Shown piece by piece: positions 53,611 to 63,215 of a stretch of 64,000 nt of DNA. Position numbers and translations under genes: made by a program. The stretch spans positions 1 to 64,000 of the forward strand of contig NZ_JWLW01000009.1 in NCBI RefSeq assembly GCF_000808575.1, read 5' to 3'. Each line of letters starts with the position of its first letter. The first letter of the stretch is position 1. Below the pieces are notes generated by a model. It had not been told where the DNA came from and did not search any database. It saw only the letters and a program-made list of their open reading frames with translations. This DNA comes from Alteromonas marina. Its GTDB lineage: Bacteria; Pseudomonadota; Gammaproteobacteria; Enterobacterales; Alteromonadaceae.

Positions 53611-55960
53611 ATCCGAATATCCGTTCCCACCAGCTTTTATCATCCTTGTCGCTGTCTTTGTCTACAGGGCGGCCTGAGCAATCTTGTTGAGGTGGAGGAA
53701 GCACATCCAAAATAGCCGGTACGCTTAAACTCCCAGCGCACCCTGCAACCACAACTGCGCCGGTCTTGGCGTCAAAATGTGCAATGCCTAAGCCTTTAGG
53801 GAAACGCCTTGATAATGACTTGGGCGACTGAGATTTCATGTAGTTTATAAAGACGGGCAAGGCACCACCTGCACCGGTCAAATTAACCGGTTGGTTATCA
53901 TCGTTGCCTACCCAAACCGTAACCACATTGTTTCTATCGAAGCCACTAAACCAGCTATCGCGGTAATCGTCTGTGGTGCCCGTTTTGCCAGCCATATTCA
54001 CATTGCCAAAATTCCAGCCGATACGCTTCGCAGTGCCTTCGGTAGTTACTTTATACAAGGCATAGTTGAGCAAATAGGTCGCCGCTTCATCGGTGCGCTG
54101 AGCAAAAAACTCCGCCTTTTTCCAAAGCAGCGCGTTGTCTGCTGTTACTACAGAAGTCACCGTATGAAGAGGTATATAACGCCCATCATTTGATAGGGTC
54201 TGATACATTTGATTGGTACTAAATGGTGTCAACTCAAAAGCACCAAGGGTCAACGACGGTACTTTATCTACGGGGGTGGTTACCCCTAATCGCTCTATCG
54301 TATCGGCTAACGCATCAAGCCCTATCTGCATGCCTAAATTAACCGTAGGTATGTTCAAAGACTCGACTAGCCCTTGAAGTAAAGGCACTTGGCCTCTGAA
54401 CTCTTTATCGTAGTTTTGCGGCGACCACGTTTTTCCATTTCGACTTTCAAGGGTAATGGGCTCGTCTTTAAGCGGCGTTGCCAGGTTAAATTGTGTAGGA
54501 TCTTCTAGTGCGGTTAAGTAAACCGCAGGTTTAATCAACGAGCCTATAGGGCGTTTTGCGTCTAGTGCTCGGTTAAAGCCTTTGAACGCAAAGTCTTTTC
54601 CGCCAACGATAGCGCGTACTTCACCACTTGCACTATCTGTGACTACCATTGCGCCCTGTAAGGGTACTTTCCTGTCTTTTTGCAAACCGTCTAGCGTACC
54701 CGACAATGCACTTTCAGCGCGGCGCTGGGCTACGATATCAAGTGTTGTAAACACTTTTACGCCCGAATCTCTTAAGCTAGGCTCAGCCAGAATTTCATTG
54801 AGTTCCCGACGAACCTGCTCCATGAAAGCAGGGTGTTTACCGCTTGCTAAGCTAGCCCCACTGGCGAGCCCTAACGGCATATTCACAAAACGTTCGTAGT
54901 CTTGACGACTAATTTCATTTTCATCAAACAGCATGCGCAACACTAAATCACGACGCTCTTTCGTGCGCTCAGCATATTTGCGTGGGTTGTAATAAGATGG
55001 GCCTTTAATAATAGCAACCAACGTGGCTATTTCGGGCGTACTTAGCTCGTTAGCTGGTCGGTCAAAATAGAAATAGCTAGCAAGTCCAAAACCATGTACG
55101 GCCATATCGCCATTTTGCCCCAAAAACACTTCGTTTAAGTACGCTTCAATAATTTCTGATTTGCTGTAACGGGCATCAATGATCACCGCCATAATGGCTT
55201 CTTTTGCCTTACGCACAATGGAGCGCTCACGGGTTAAAAACATGTTTTTAACCAGCTGCTGCGTTAGCGTACTCCCGCCTTGAACCGTTCTACCGGCTGC
55301 AATATTTGCCATTAGAGCCCGCAATATTGAAAGCGGCGCAACGCCATGGTGATTATAAAAATTGCGGTCTTCCACCAGGGTTAGCGCTTTTGGCAACATC
55401 TCAGGAATGGTGTCTAACGTTACCAGCATACGGTCTTCTTGAGACCCGCTTGTCATGCGCGTTACTAACCAGGGTTCTAGCTTTGCAGAACCATACGGGC
55501 GGCCTTGCGACTTGTCATAAATTTCCCCAATACGTGCACCTTCCCACGTGATCACTAAATGTCGCAGAGGCTCTGCGCCTTCTGGAAACTGAAACGCACG
55601 GCGCTGCACAGTCAGCACCTTATTTTGATAGCTATATTCACCGCTACTGTCGGCAAAGGTTACCTTGCGGTAGCCCAGCAAATTGAGCTCATCAATGACT
55701 TCTTGGGGCGTTATCTCTTCACCTTTGCTGATTTCCAACGGACGGGCGAAGATCTGCGCGGGAACTTCCCATTTATTTCCAGAGAACGCATGCTTAATTT
55801 GGGCGTCAAGGTAGAAGGCATACGCCCCAAGCACAACTAAACCAATAAGAGTGACTCGCCAAAACAGTTTGAAAAACCACGAGCGCTTGGCCGAGCCTTT
55901 GCCATTGCTTGATGTTTTACTTTTTGAAGATGGATTGTCTTTTGTCTGTCTTTTTGCCAC
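53609..55960 (-). CDS. mrcB: class A penicillin-binding protein 1B
   Basis: This is the second bifunctional peptidoglycan synthase in the window. The 783 residues comprise a basic cytoplasmic N-terminus (1-28), a transmembrane helix (about 32-51), a UB2H domain (about 65-150, site of LpoB binding in E. coli) and a GT51 domain with Glu197 in LVEDRNFYNHHG and QGGSTLTQQLVKNMFL. The transpeptidase domain has Ser474 (RPIGSLIKP), SLN and GKTGTTDDYRDSWFSG. It is shorter than E. coli PBP1B (844), mainly at the ends. It is divergent from the lytic transglycosylase gene, so synthesis and cleavage enzymes share an intergenic region. Confidence 0.97.
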   Translation of the reverse strand: MAKRQTKDNPSSKSKTSSNGKGSAKRSWFFKLFWRVTLIGLVVLGAYAFYLDAQIKHAFSGNKWEVPAQIFARPLEISKGEEITPQEVIDELNLLGYRKVTFADSSGEYSYQNKVLTVQRRAFQFPEGAEPLRHLVITWEGARIGEIYDKSQGRPYGSAKLEPWLVTRMTSGSQEDRMLVTLDTIPEMLPKALTLVEDRNFYNHHGVAPLSILRALMANIAAGRTVQGGSTLTQQLVKNMFLTRERSIVRKAKEAIMAVIIDARYSKSEIIEAYLNEVFLGQNGDMAVHGFGLASYFYFDRPANELSTPEIATLVAIIKGPSYYNPRKYAERTKERRDLVLRMLFDENEISRQDYERFVNMPLGLASGASLASGKHPAFMEQVRRELNEILAEPSLRDSGVKVFTTLDIVAQRRAESALSGTLDGLQKDRKVPLQGAMVVTDSASGEVRAIVGGKDFAFKGFNRALDAKRPIGSLIKPAVYLTALEDPTQFNLATPLKDEPITLESRNGKTWSPQNYDKEFRGQVPLLQGLVESLNIPTVNLGMQIGLDALADTIERLGVTTPVDKVPSLTLGAFELTPFSTNQMYQTLSNDGRYIPLHTVTSVVTADNALLWKKAEFFAQRTDEAATYLLNYALYKVTTEGTAKRIGWNFGNVNMAGKTGTTDDYRDSWFSGFDRNNVVTVWVGNDDNQPVNLTGAGGALPVFINYMKSQSPKSLSRRFPKGLGIAHFDAKTGAVVVAGCAGSLSVPAILDVLPPPQQDCSGRPVDKDSDKDDKSWWERIFG

Positions 55961-55992
55961 GTGAAAACGCCATGAAGATCATTAAGGATGAC

Positions 55993-56009
55993 ATCGCACA
56001 TAATGCGAT
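55993..56009. promoter_or_regulatory. palindrome upstream of mrcB
   Basis: ATCGCA-CATAA-TGCGAT lies 32 bases before the mrcB start, in the region shared with the divergent transglycosylase gene. It is a candidate regulator site. It differs in sequence from the palindrome at mrcA. Confidence 0.35.
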
Positions 56010-56226
56010 ATGGATTTAACAAACGCCTTTAAAACGTTAGTTTTAATAGTATCAACATTATCATTCGGGCCGCCTCTCAACAACTGTTTCCAAATATGCA
56101 CACTCCGAATTGTATACTTCTAAAACGTCCCATGGCGCTAATATGTTGAAGGACTAAAATGAATTTTACTCGCGTTTCACGGTCACAATGCGATAGCATG
56201 CTGGCAAGTAACACAGGAACCGTACT

Positions 56227-57510
56227 ATGCGCTTAGCTTCATTTAAGTCTTCTTTTTTCTCTATTCGTTCGCCTAAAGAGACCAAGTCTTACGCCTCATT
56301 TCTTCGACCGTCACTTCGCATGTCTATGGCGCTGCTTCTCGCGGGTGCGACAATGAATTCAGCGCTAGCCAATGAACAATTCGCTAGCTGCACCGCAGCG
56401 CTTGCTGATAAAGCCAAGCAGGAAGGGGTTAGCCAGCAAACTATCGATGACGTGTTTCCTCGTCTTGTTCACCAGGACCGCGTGATAGAGCTAGACCGAA
56501 GCCAACCAGAATTTGTACAAACTTTTCCAGGGTACTTCAGCAAGCGCGTTACCGACTGGCGTACCGAAAAAGGTAAAGAGATGTATGCAAAGCACGACAA
56601 GCTTTTGCATAAGCTAAGTGAAAAATACGGCGTGCCTCCTCATTACCTGCTTGCTTTTTGGGGGCTAGAAACAAACTTTGGCTCTTATAAAGGCAAAATG
56701 CCGGTACTCGATTCGCTTGCCACTTTGGCTTGTGATAAGCGACGAAGCACCTACTTCACCCAAGAGTTTCTTGTTGCTGTGAAATTGATGGAGCGAGAGA
56801 AGCTGCAAAAAGAAGAAATGATTGGCTCGTGGGCCGGTGCCATGGGGCACACCCAATTTATGCCTTCGGCCTATACACACTACGCTATTGATGGCGATGG
56901 CGACGGACAAATTAACTTGTGGGCAAGTGAAGAAGATGCGTTGTCTTCTGCGGCAAACTTCCTTGCTAATCTTGGTTGGGAACGAGCTTTCCGCTGGGGT
57001 CGTGAAGTGCAACTGCCTGAGAACTTTGACTATCAAGAGTCAGGCTATAAAAATAGAAAATCTCTCAGTGAATGGCACGCCCAAGGCGTGAAAAAAGCTG
57101 ATGGTTCTGAATTGGGCGAAGGCGATACTACAGCCTATGTTATTGTGCCAGCTGGTCACAACGGACCCGCCTTTATCGCCTACAAAAACTTCCGCGTTAT
57201 TATGCGCTGGAACAACTCAGAGTTTTATGCCATTGCCGTGGGTGTATTGGCCGACCGCATCGCTGGCGCGTCTGGCATTAAAGCCACGTTACCTGATCTA
57301 CCTGCGTACAATCGCAAAGATATTATTGCCCTTCAAAGCAAGCTGAATGATTTGGGCTTTGATGTGGGTAAGCCTGACGGCATTATTGGCCCCGCCACCC
57401 GCGAAGGCATTCGCAATTACCAAATTAGTAACAACATGATTGCGGATGGGTTCCCAGGACTTGAAGTGATGGCTGCACTTAATATCGACCTTGAAACGAC
57501 GACTTCTTAA
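56227..57510 (+). CDS. MltB-family lytic murein transglycosylase
   Basis: The 427-residue enzyme cleaves peptidoglycan glycan strands with formation of 1,6-anhydro ends. It has a long N-terminal signal (about 1-48, ending NSALA), an SLT_2/MltB catalytic domain with Glu148 in FWGLETNFGSYKG, the family segments GSWAGAMGHTQFMPSAY and DGDGDGQINLW, and a C-terminal peptidoglycan-binding domain (about 360-420, IIALQSKLNDLGFDVGKPDGIIGPATREGIRNYQ). No lipobox is visible, unlike E. coli MltB, so it is probably soluble in the periplasm. AGGA precedes the first ATG. The family is the TIGR02283-type subgroup as far as can be judged by eye. Confidence 0.92.
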   Translation: MRLASFKSSFFSIRSPKETKSYASFLRPSLRMSMALLLAGATMNSALANEQFASCTAALADKAKQEGVSQQTIDDVFPRLVHQDRVIELDRSQPEFVQTFPGYFSKRVTDWRTEKGKEMYAKHDKLLHKLSEKYGVPPHYLLAFWGLETNFGSYKGKMPVLDSLATLACDKRRSTYFTQEFLVAVKLMEREKLQKEEMIGSWAGAMGHTQFMPSAYTHYAIDGDGDGQINLWASEEDALSSAANFLANLGWERAFRWGREVQLPENFDYQESGYKNRKSLSEWHAQGVKKADGSELGEGDTTAYVIVPAGHNGPAFIAYKNFRVIMRWNNSEFYAIAVGVLADRIAGASGIKATLPDLPAYNRKDIIALQSKLNDLGFDVGKPDGIIGPATREGIRNYQISNNMIADGFPGLEVMAALNIDLETTTS

Positions 57511-57586
57511 ATTTCATATATGATGCGCCATTTCTGGCGCGCATTCACTGTTTGGTATTTTCATTGGCCTACAAGGTGTAAACCAC

Positions 57587-58411
57587 TCACTTTGTTGGTG
57601 ACTGAAAGTACTCAAACGTTAGGCTTGAAAAATAGGTTTCGAAATCTGCAGCCGAGCTATTTGTAAGTGGGACTCCCCAAACTGTATTCAGAATTACAGG
57701 TCCTTCGACGTCAAATTTAAATGTCGCCTTGCCCTCACTATCCGTTTTAACCGCTTGCTCTTTAGCGCTGTGATCAACCAAGGAATACGCATCAATAAGC
57801 GCGTTACTCAAAGGCTTACCTTTAAATAATACCTGAACAGATAGCGTATTTCCTGCAAGCTTGTAAGGATGTTCAAGAGGCACTATTTCCAATGTGTGGC
57901 CAATGGGTTTTAATACGTTGTTCGTTACCGCGTCACCAACTTGTACAATGGTTTTCGCCTTTCTAGAGTACAGCTCTTTGCCGGCGATATCGTTTTGTCC
58001 CCTCGCCTCGCGGTGCGCCAATACCTCAGTTAAGCCTTCTTCTTTTGCATACTGATTAAACTTCTTCGCTTTTAATGTGCTTGTGGCGTGATAGCTTTCA
58101 AACCCTATGACGTGAGTACCGGATGGGAGCTTGGTTGTTTTTGCCATGCCCGGCAGCATTGAGGTTTTAGGTACAACACTGGCAGCCATATCAGCCACAC
58201 CGTCAAAAGAGTAGGTGCGCAACGCGACTATTCTATCCCATGCAAGGTTCCAATGAGAGGTATCTTCCTTATGACCCACTTTAAACTGCAATGCCAGCGA
58301 ATTCGGTTCTTGAGAACGATATGCTGTGGGTTCTAGCCAAAAATCGTGAGCTTGGGCGCTTAGAGATAGAGCAAACAGAATCCCCGCTGCAGTTAAACTG
58401 ATTAATTTCAT
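57587..58411 (-). CDS. DUF4198 periplasmic protein, possible metal-uptake role
   Basis: The 274-residue protein has a signal peptide (MKLISLTAAGILFALSLSAQA) whose predicted cleavage leaves His as the first mature residue (HDFWLEPTAYR). That N-terminal HDFWLEP motif is typical of DUF4198, a family related to NikK-type components of nickel or cobalt ECF transporters. The rest is beta-rich with GHTLEIVPLEHPYKLAGNTLSVQVLFKGKPLSNALIDAY, a transthyretin-like segment. A free N-terminal His can bind copper or nickel; that is inference. No ECF transporter or TonB receptor gene is adjacent. The gene stands alone, convergent with the transglycosylase gene. Confidence 0.8.
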   Translation of the reverse strand: MKLISLTAAGILFALSLSAQAHDFWLEPTAYRSQEPNSLALQFKVGHKEDTSHWNLAWDRIVALRTYSFDGVADMAASVVPKTSMLPGMAKTTKLPSGTHVIGFESYHATSTLKAKKFNQYAKEEGLTEVLAHREARGQNDIAGKELYSRKAKTIVQVGDAVTNNVLKPIGHTLEIVPLEHPYKLAGNTLSVQVLFKGKPLSNALIDAYSLVDHSAKEQAVKTDSEGKATFKFDVEGPVILNTVWGVPLTNSSAADFETYFSSLTFEYFQSPTK

Positions 58412-58581
58412 AACTTTAGGTTACCTACATAAACGTTAGAGACTTCAACTATCAACTTAGCTTAGTTTCTCATGTGTAACCACTGTCGGTAAAAGCAGAC
58501 TATGCGAGAGGCGGGCTTATAGCCAGCTGCTCTTGTTTAAAACCACTTGAAAATGATGATTCGTGTAGCCGTATCGGCGCG

Positions 58582-61233
58582 CTACATATGCTTTTTTGTT
58601 TTGCTGGTCGGCGATGCATTTGCGGGGTCATCTGGCCAAAAGTGCTTTGGATAGCGCCCCTTCATTTCTTTTTGTATTTCCTTATAACTGCCATGCCAAA
58701 AGGCGGCTAAATCACTGGTGGTTTGTAATGGCCTACCTGCTGGCGAAAGCAGCTCACATACAACGGTAATTCGCCCATCCGCTATCGTTAATGGCGTGCC
58801 TTGAGAATATAACTCTGGCATTTTGACCGACAGCACCACATCTCCATTATCGCGATAATCCAGGCTAGCCTCTCTGCCGGTTGGAATAGTCACGTGAGTT
58901 GGCAAGAGTGTGGCTAAGGCATCTTGCTGAGGCCAAGAAAGACCATTATTCAAGGCTGTTTTCCACGGTAACTGCTTAAGGTTTTTGATGTTTTTACAGT
59001 TTTTTAAGGCAGGCGCTAAACTGTCTTTGGCATTCTGCACGAGAGCGTTCAATGACAACGGCCACGGATCGGGTTCATCGAAGGCTTTGTCTTGTGGCAA
59101 ATTAAGATTCCCAGCCATTGCCACTCTTCGCCACCATTGCCAGTCTGCGTCAGAAAGCGGCCAGCTTGATAGAGGAAGTGCATCAAGATAGGCGAACCAT
59201 GCGTTGCATAACGCATCATCCCAGAATGCTTTTTCACGACTTTTTTCCTGCCCCGAAACCGGTGTGCTATTTAGGGTTATCTCATAAAAGCCCGTACTTA
59301 CTCTGGCTTCCATTACCCCAGTATCGCTGTTAAGAATAACGCTGCGCTTTTCTTTGAACGCGTCAGGAAAGGCTAAACGCAACCAGCTTTCACGCACTGG
59401 CTGTGCCAAGCGTATTGCCACCGTGCTTTTTATCAGCTGCCCGTCGAGCACTGCCAGCCATGGTCCATCGCCATTTTCACTCTCATTAAAAATGGACGCA
59501 CTGCCAGCGGCAGTGAGCTCTGCACCTTTGCCACTTGCCAGTTTGTATTCGACTATACCGGTCTTAGGCTTACCGTTTGTTTTATTCGAGCTCTCTGCCG
59601 ATTTATCTGGCGCACTGCGCCTAAAGCCCACCTGCAAAGGAAATGCGATAGCGATACAAAGCCCAAGGGCTTGCTCGTCTAGTTCGTTAATATCAGGCTT
59701 AAAGCGTTGTGCTTTTCCATCATTATTTTGCACGTAGCGCGCATAACGGGTAGCTTGCTGTGTAAGCTGACTGCGCGTGTTGCTATTGGCGTGGAGCAGC
59801 GCATCCATGACATTTGTTGCGCCACCCACACTGATATTACTTTCGCTAAGAGCCACAACAAAGGGAGCAGCGTGGCGAAGCGCTTCGTTGTCATCAGCAC
59901 AAAGCCCATCAAGGCCTTGTTTAACGGTCAGCAATAAGTGGGCTAAATGGGGCTGACAGGGTAACTGGGCCAGCGCTCTTCCATAGGGAGTAATGCTGGA
60001 TTGTGAGATAGCATTAACCCGCTGAAGCTTTTGTTGTGCGACCTGCTGCTGCGCTTGTGTAGGCTTCGTCAACAAGGCCAAGGTATCTGGGCTACTGCCC
60101 CAGGCTAGGGTATCAAGCAAAAAGCTACTTAAGTCTTCTTTTTCAATTTGCGCCGCATTGTGTTTGGCCAAACGCTCGAAGCTGCTTTTGCTACACAAAC
60201 GATAGCAGGTTCCGGCCATCACACGCCCCGCTCGCCCTGCTCTTTGAATGGCAGATGCTTGCGAAATGCGCTGCTGAGTAAGAGCCGTAATGTCGCTGGA
60301 CGGATGATACTGAGCACTGTTTTCCCATAGGCTATCAATAACCACCGTCACGCCTTCAATAGTAAGACTCGTCTCAGCAATATTGGTAGATAATATGATT
60401 TTTCGTCTGCCTTGCGGGTCTGGCGTAATAGCGGCTTGTTGCACAGATTTACTTAACGCTCCATAGAGCATGTGAACGGCCATGTCCGCACTTTCAGCTA
60501 ACCCTTTTATTTCTTTGGCAACCGCATTAATACTTCCTCGCCCAGGAAGGAAAATCAAAATATCACCGTCGTGTTCGCCTACGGCCTGCTTTATGATATT
60601 GCAGGTTTTGGGTACTAACTCATGCGCCTGCACATCTTGTGTGTAGCGAATTTCAACGGGAAACATGCGCCCTTGCGTATTCAAGTTCACTACTGGCAGT
60701 ACGCTATGCGCATTGAGCAACGTTTGAAGGGGTGCTACATCCAAGGTAGCCGACATGACAACTAATCGTAAGTCATCGCGAAGCCCCGACTGTACTTCAA
60801 GCGCTAGTGCCAAACCGAAGTCACTGTGAATACTGCGTTCGTGAAATTCATCGAAGACAATAGCAGCTACCCCAGCAAGCTCAGGGTCTTGCTGAATCAT
60901 GCGAGTCAGGACCCCTTCAGTTATGATCTCAAGCCGAGTGGCAGACGATGTTTTCGACTCCCCCTTAATGCGATAGCCAACCGTTTCGCCCACATTTTCA
61001 TTTAATTGCCAAGCTAAATAGTCCGCAAGGTTTCTCACCACCACGCGCCGTGGCTGCATAAGTAATATTTTTCCTTTAAGCGATGACTTCAGCAGTGACA
61101 AAGGAAGTACGGTGGACTTTCCCGCACCCGGAGGCGCCCCTATGATGACGTTGCTAGCGCCTACAGCTTCTTCAAGCGGCGTAACGAGTTCATAAGCGGG
61201 TAAGTGAGAAAACGGCTGTAACATAAAGGGCAT
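58582..61233 (-). CDS. hrpB: ATP-dependent helicase HrpB
   Basis: HrpB is a DEAH/RHA-family helicase; its biological role is not settled. The 883 residues show Walker A GAPPGAGKS (32-40), the DEFH form of motif II (VFDEFHERS), motif III SAT, QRAGRAGR (motif VI) and the HrpB-specific C-terminal region ending YPKHFWPDDPANASPT. I chose ATG 61233 (MPFMLQPFSHLP); the reading to 61278 begins with TTG and no ribosome site, and ATG 61224 is a third option. The gene is divergent from thpR. Confidence 0.93.
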   Translation of the reverse strand: MPFMLQPFSHLPAYELVTPLEEAVGASNVIIGAPPGAGKSTVLPLSLLKSSLKGKILLMQPRRVVVRNLADYLAWQLNENVGETVGYRIKGESKTSSATRLEIITEGVLTRMIQQDPELAGVAAIVFDEFHERSIHSDFGLALALEVQSGLRDDLRLVVMSATLDVAPLQTLLNAHSVLPVVNLNTQGRMFPVEIRYTQDVQAHELVPKTCNIIKQAVGEHDGDILIFLPGRGSINAVAKEIKGLAESADMAVHMLYGALSKSVQQAAITPDPQGRRKIILSTNIAETSLTIEGVTVVIDSLWENSAQYHPSSDITALTQQRISQASAIQRAGRAGRVMAGTCYRLCSKSSFERLAKHNAAQIEKEDLSSFLLDTLAWGSSPDTLALLTKPTQAQQQVAQQKLQRVNAISQSSITPYGRALAQLPCQPHLAHLLLTVKQGLDGLCADDNEALRHAAPFVVALSESNISVGGATNVMDALLHANSNTRSQLTQQATRYARYVQNNDGKAQRFKPDINELDEQALGLCIAIAFPLQVGFRRSAPDKSAESSNKTNGKPKTGIVEYKLASGKGAELTAAGSASIFNESENGDGPWLAVLDGQLIKSTVAIRLAQPVRESWLRLAFPDAFKEKRSVILNSDTGVMEARVSTGFYEITLNSTPVSGQEKSREKAFWDDALCNAWFAYLDALPLSSWPLSDADWQWWRRVAMAGNLNLPQDKAFDEPDPWPLSLNALVQNAKDSLAPALKNCKNIKNLKQLPWKTALNNGLSWPQQDALATLLPTHVTIPTGREASLDYRDNGDVVLSVKMPELYSQGTPLTIADGRITVVCELLSPAGRPLQTTSDLAAFWHGSYKEIQKEMKGRYPKHFWPDDPANASPTSKTKKHM

Positions 61234-61434
61234 AAAGGTGTTATAAGTTGATGGGTATAGTGTACCTGATTTGAGCAATGCACCCGAACATCACTGCTAT
61301 TTTTTTAAATTTGGCAAATAGCTCAACACTTGCGTCTTGTTTTGGAAATCGCAGGTAGCGCCATGATAAACTTAGGTTTGTATAGACATTAACGTGATGT
61401 ACAAGCAAAAGGGCAAATTTGAAGGAGGAAAGCT

Positions 61435-62088
61435 ATGCGAAGCTTTATTGGTTTAGATCTTAGCGCCACAGAAAAACTTGCTCTAGATAGCTGGCGCCAA
61501 CAGGCATTGCCTGAAGTTATGCCCCGTCAATGGGTAAAAAGCGAGTCTATTCGTTCTCGAAAGTCGTCCAATAAGCGCTACGATCACACCAACAGCCAAG
61601 GGCCCGCGCAACCGTACGCAGTGCCGGCGGCGAACTTCCACATTACGCTTAGTTTTTTAGGTGAGATAAATCACCGGCAGCACGAAGCACTCGTGTATGA
61701 ACTCGATCAGCTTATGAGCGAACCCTTTTCTCTAACCCTCGATGCGACGGGATTATGGAACGGTCCTAAGATACTCTTCGCTTCGCCGACAGATGCGCCA
61801 AAGGCGCTAGGTGAACTCGCCAAATTGTCGCGAAAAGCAGCCCGCAAGGCGGCAATAGAGGTGGAAAGCAGAGAATATAAGCCTCACGTTACGCTTGTCA
61901 GAAAGGCTACGTCGAGCTTGCCTCTTCCCCTTTACAGCCCCAATGTAGACGTTCACGTTTCGGCATTTCACCTGTTTGAGTCTATCTCTACACCGCAAGG
62001 GGTAGTCTACCCTATCCGCCAGTCTTGGCCGTTAAAACACAATATGTCGGTAAGAGAAAAGCTGCGCCGTGGGATAACCGACGAGTAA
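61435..62088 (+). CDS. thpR: RNA 2',3'-cyclic phosphodiesterase
   Basis: This LigT/2H-family enzyme opens 2',3'-cyclic phosphates on RNA ends and can ligate tRNA halves in vitro. The 217 residues show RSFIGLDLS at the start and the two HxT motifs, His69/Thr71 (FHITLSFLG) and His151/Thr153 (PHVTLVRK). A polar insert of about 25 residues (roughly 36-62, rich in Ser, Arg and Gln) lies before the first motif and makes the protein longer than E. coli ThpR. An excellent ribosome site (GAAGGAGG) precedes the ATG. The gene is divergent from hrpB; purU starts 185 bases later. Confidence 0.92.
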   Translation: MRSFIGLDLSATEKLALDSWRQQALPEVMPRQWVKSESIRSRKSSNKRYDHTNSQGPAQPYAVPAANFHITLSFLGEINHRQHEALVYELDQLMSEPFSLTLDATGLWNGPKILFASPTDAPKALGELAKLSRKAARKAAIEVESREYKPHVTLVRKATSSLPLPLYSPNVDVHVSAFHLFESISTPQGVVYPIRQSWPLKHNMSVREKLRRGITDE

Positions 62089-62232
62089 AGGAAAACGCAA
62101 TACCGTGCTAACTTGGGTAAACCGATGTCCATTTGACTTGCGCCTTTTCAGCTTAAGACCTCGTGTGATTATGAGTTATAGCAATTTCAGCTGGTTTAAA
62201 GTACCGCGTCGCCTTTACAACGCATGGCGGCA

Positions 62233-62260
62233 CAGGTAAAAAGAAAGCCTGTTTTTTTAT
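62233..62260 (+). terminator. weak hairpin with T-run before purU
   Basis: ACAGG and CCTGT arms with an 11-base loop are followed by a run of T about 20 bases upstream of the purU start. It could end the thpR transcript or sit in the purU leader. The stem is only five base pairs. Confidence 0.35.
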
Positions 62261-62273
62261 TCAAAGTGCTCAA

Positions 62274-63128
62274 ATGCAACAAACATTTAGATTAGTAATA
62301 GACTGCCCAGACCAAATTGGGCTCGTTGCCAGCGTGTCGCAATTTTTGGCCGACCATAACGCTACCATCGTTGAAGCAAGCCATCACACTGACTTACAAA
62401 CCGGCCGCTTTTTCATGCGCCATGAAATTAGCACCGACTCGCTAAAGTTAGATCATCAAAGCTTTGTTAAAGAATTCACGCCACTTGCTAACGAATATCA
62501 GATGAACTGGAAGTTGAGCGACTCCAGCAAAAAACAACGCGTTGCGCTTTTAGCTAGCCTTGAGTCTCACTGTTTAGTTGATCTGCTTCACCGCTGGCAT
62601 ACAGGGGAACTACACTGTGATATTCCGGTTATTATTGGTAACCACCCGCAAATGAAACAGTTTGCAGACTGGTACAAAGTCCCTTTTCATTGGGTAGACT
62701 TTAAAGCGTTAGGGAAAGAAGCCGCTTTTGCACAAATCACGACCTTACTTCAAGAATACAAAATTGATCTGACCGTGCTTGCCCGCTTTATGCAGATTTT
62801 ACCTGATACGCTTTGCCAAGAATTAGAAGGCAAAGCCATTAACATTCACCACAGCTTCTTGCCGAGCTTTGCAGGTGCTAAGCCTTATCAGCAAGCCTAT
62901 GATCGCGGCGTAAAGTTAATCGGCGCAACCTGTCACTACGTGACTAAAGATTTAGATGAAGGCCCTATTATTGAGCAAAGCGTTAAGCGTATTAGTCACA
63001 GTGACAGTGCAGCTGATATGGTACGTAAGGGTAAAGATTGTGAAGTAACGGCATTAGCTCATGGCGTGCGCTACCATTTAGAAGACCGCGTGATTATTCA
63101 TCGCAATAAGACCGTCGTATTTGCATAA
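62274..63128 (+). CDS. purU: formyltetrahydrofolate deformylase
   Basis: PurU hydrolyses 10-formyl-THF to formate and THF, supplying formate for purine synthesis and balancing one-carbon pools. The 284 residues have an N-terminal ACT domain (about 5-85, LVIDCPDQIGLVASVSQFLADHNATIVEASHHTD). The formyltransferase-like domain follows, with catalytic Asn190 and His192 (INIHHSFLPSFAGAKPY) and Asp228 in DLDEGPIIEQ. Length matches E. coli PurU (280). No strong Shine-Dalgarno site precedes the ATG, but the N-terminus aligns with the family. The gene is monocistronic. Confidence 0.96.
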   Translation: MQQTFRLVIDCPDQIGLVASVSQFLADHNATIVEASHHTDLQTGRFFMRHEISTDSLKLDHQSFVKEFTPLANEYQMNWKLSDSSKKQRVALLASLESHCLVDLLHRWHTGELHCDIPVIIGNHPQMKQFADWYKVPFHWVDFKALGKEAAFAQITTLLQEYKIDLTVLARFMQILPDTLCQELEGKAINIHHSFLPSFAGAKPYQQAYDRGVKLIGATCHYVTKDLDEGPIIEQSVKRISHSDSAADMVRKGKDCEVTALAHGVRYHLEDRVIIHRNKTVVFA

Positions 63129-63215
63129 CAATGTACTAAGTCATGACCTCAATCAATGCCCAACGCAATGCGTTTTTATAAGCTAGCAGTATGGGTAGTT
63201 AAACGATGAGCTGTC

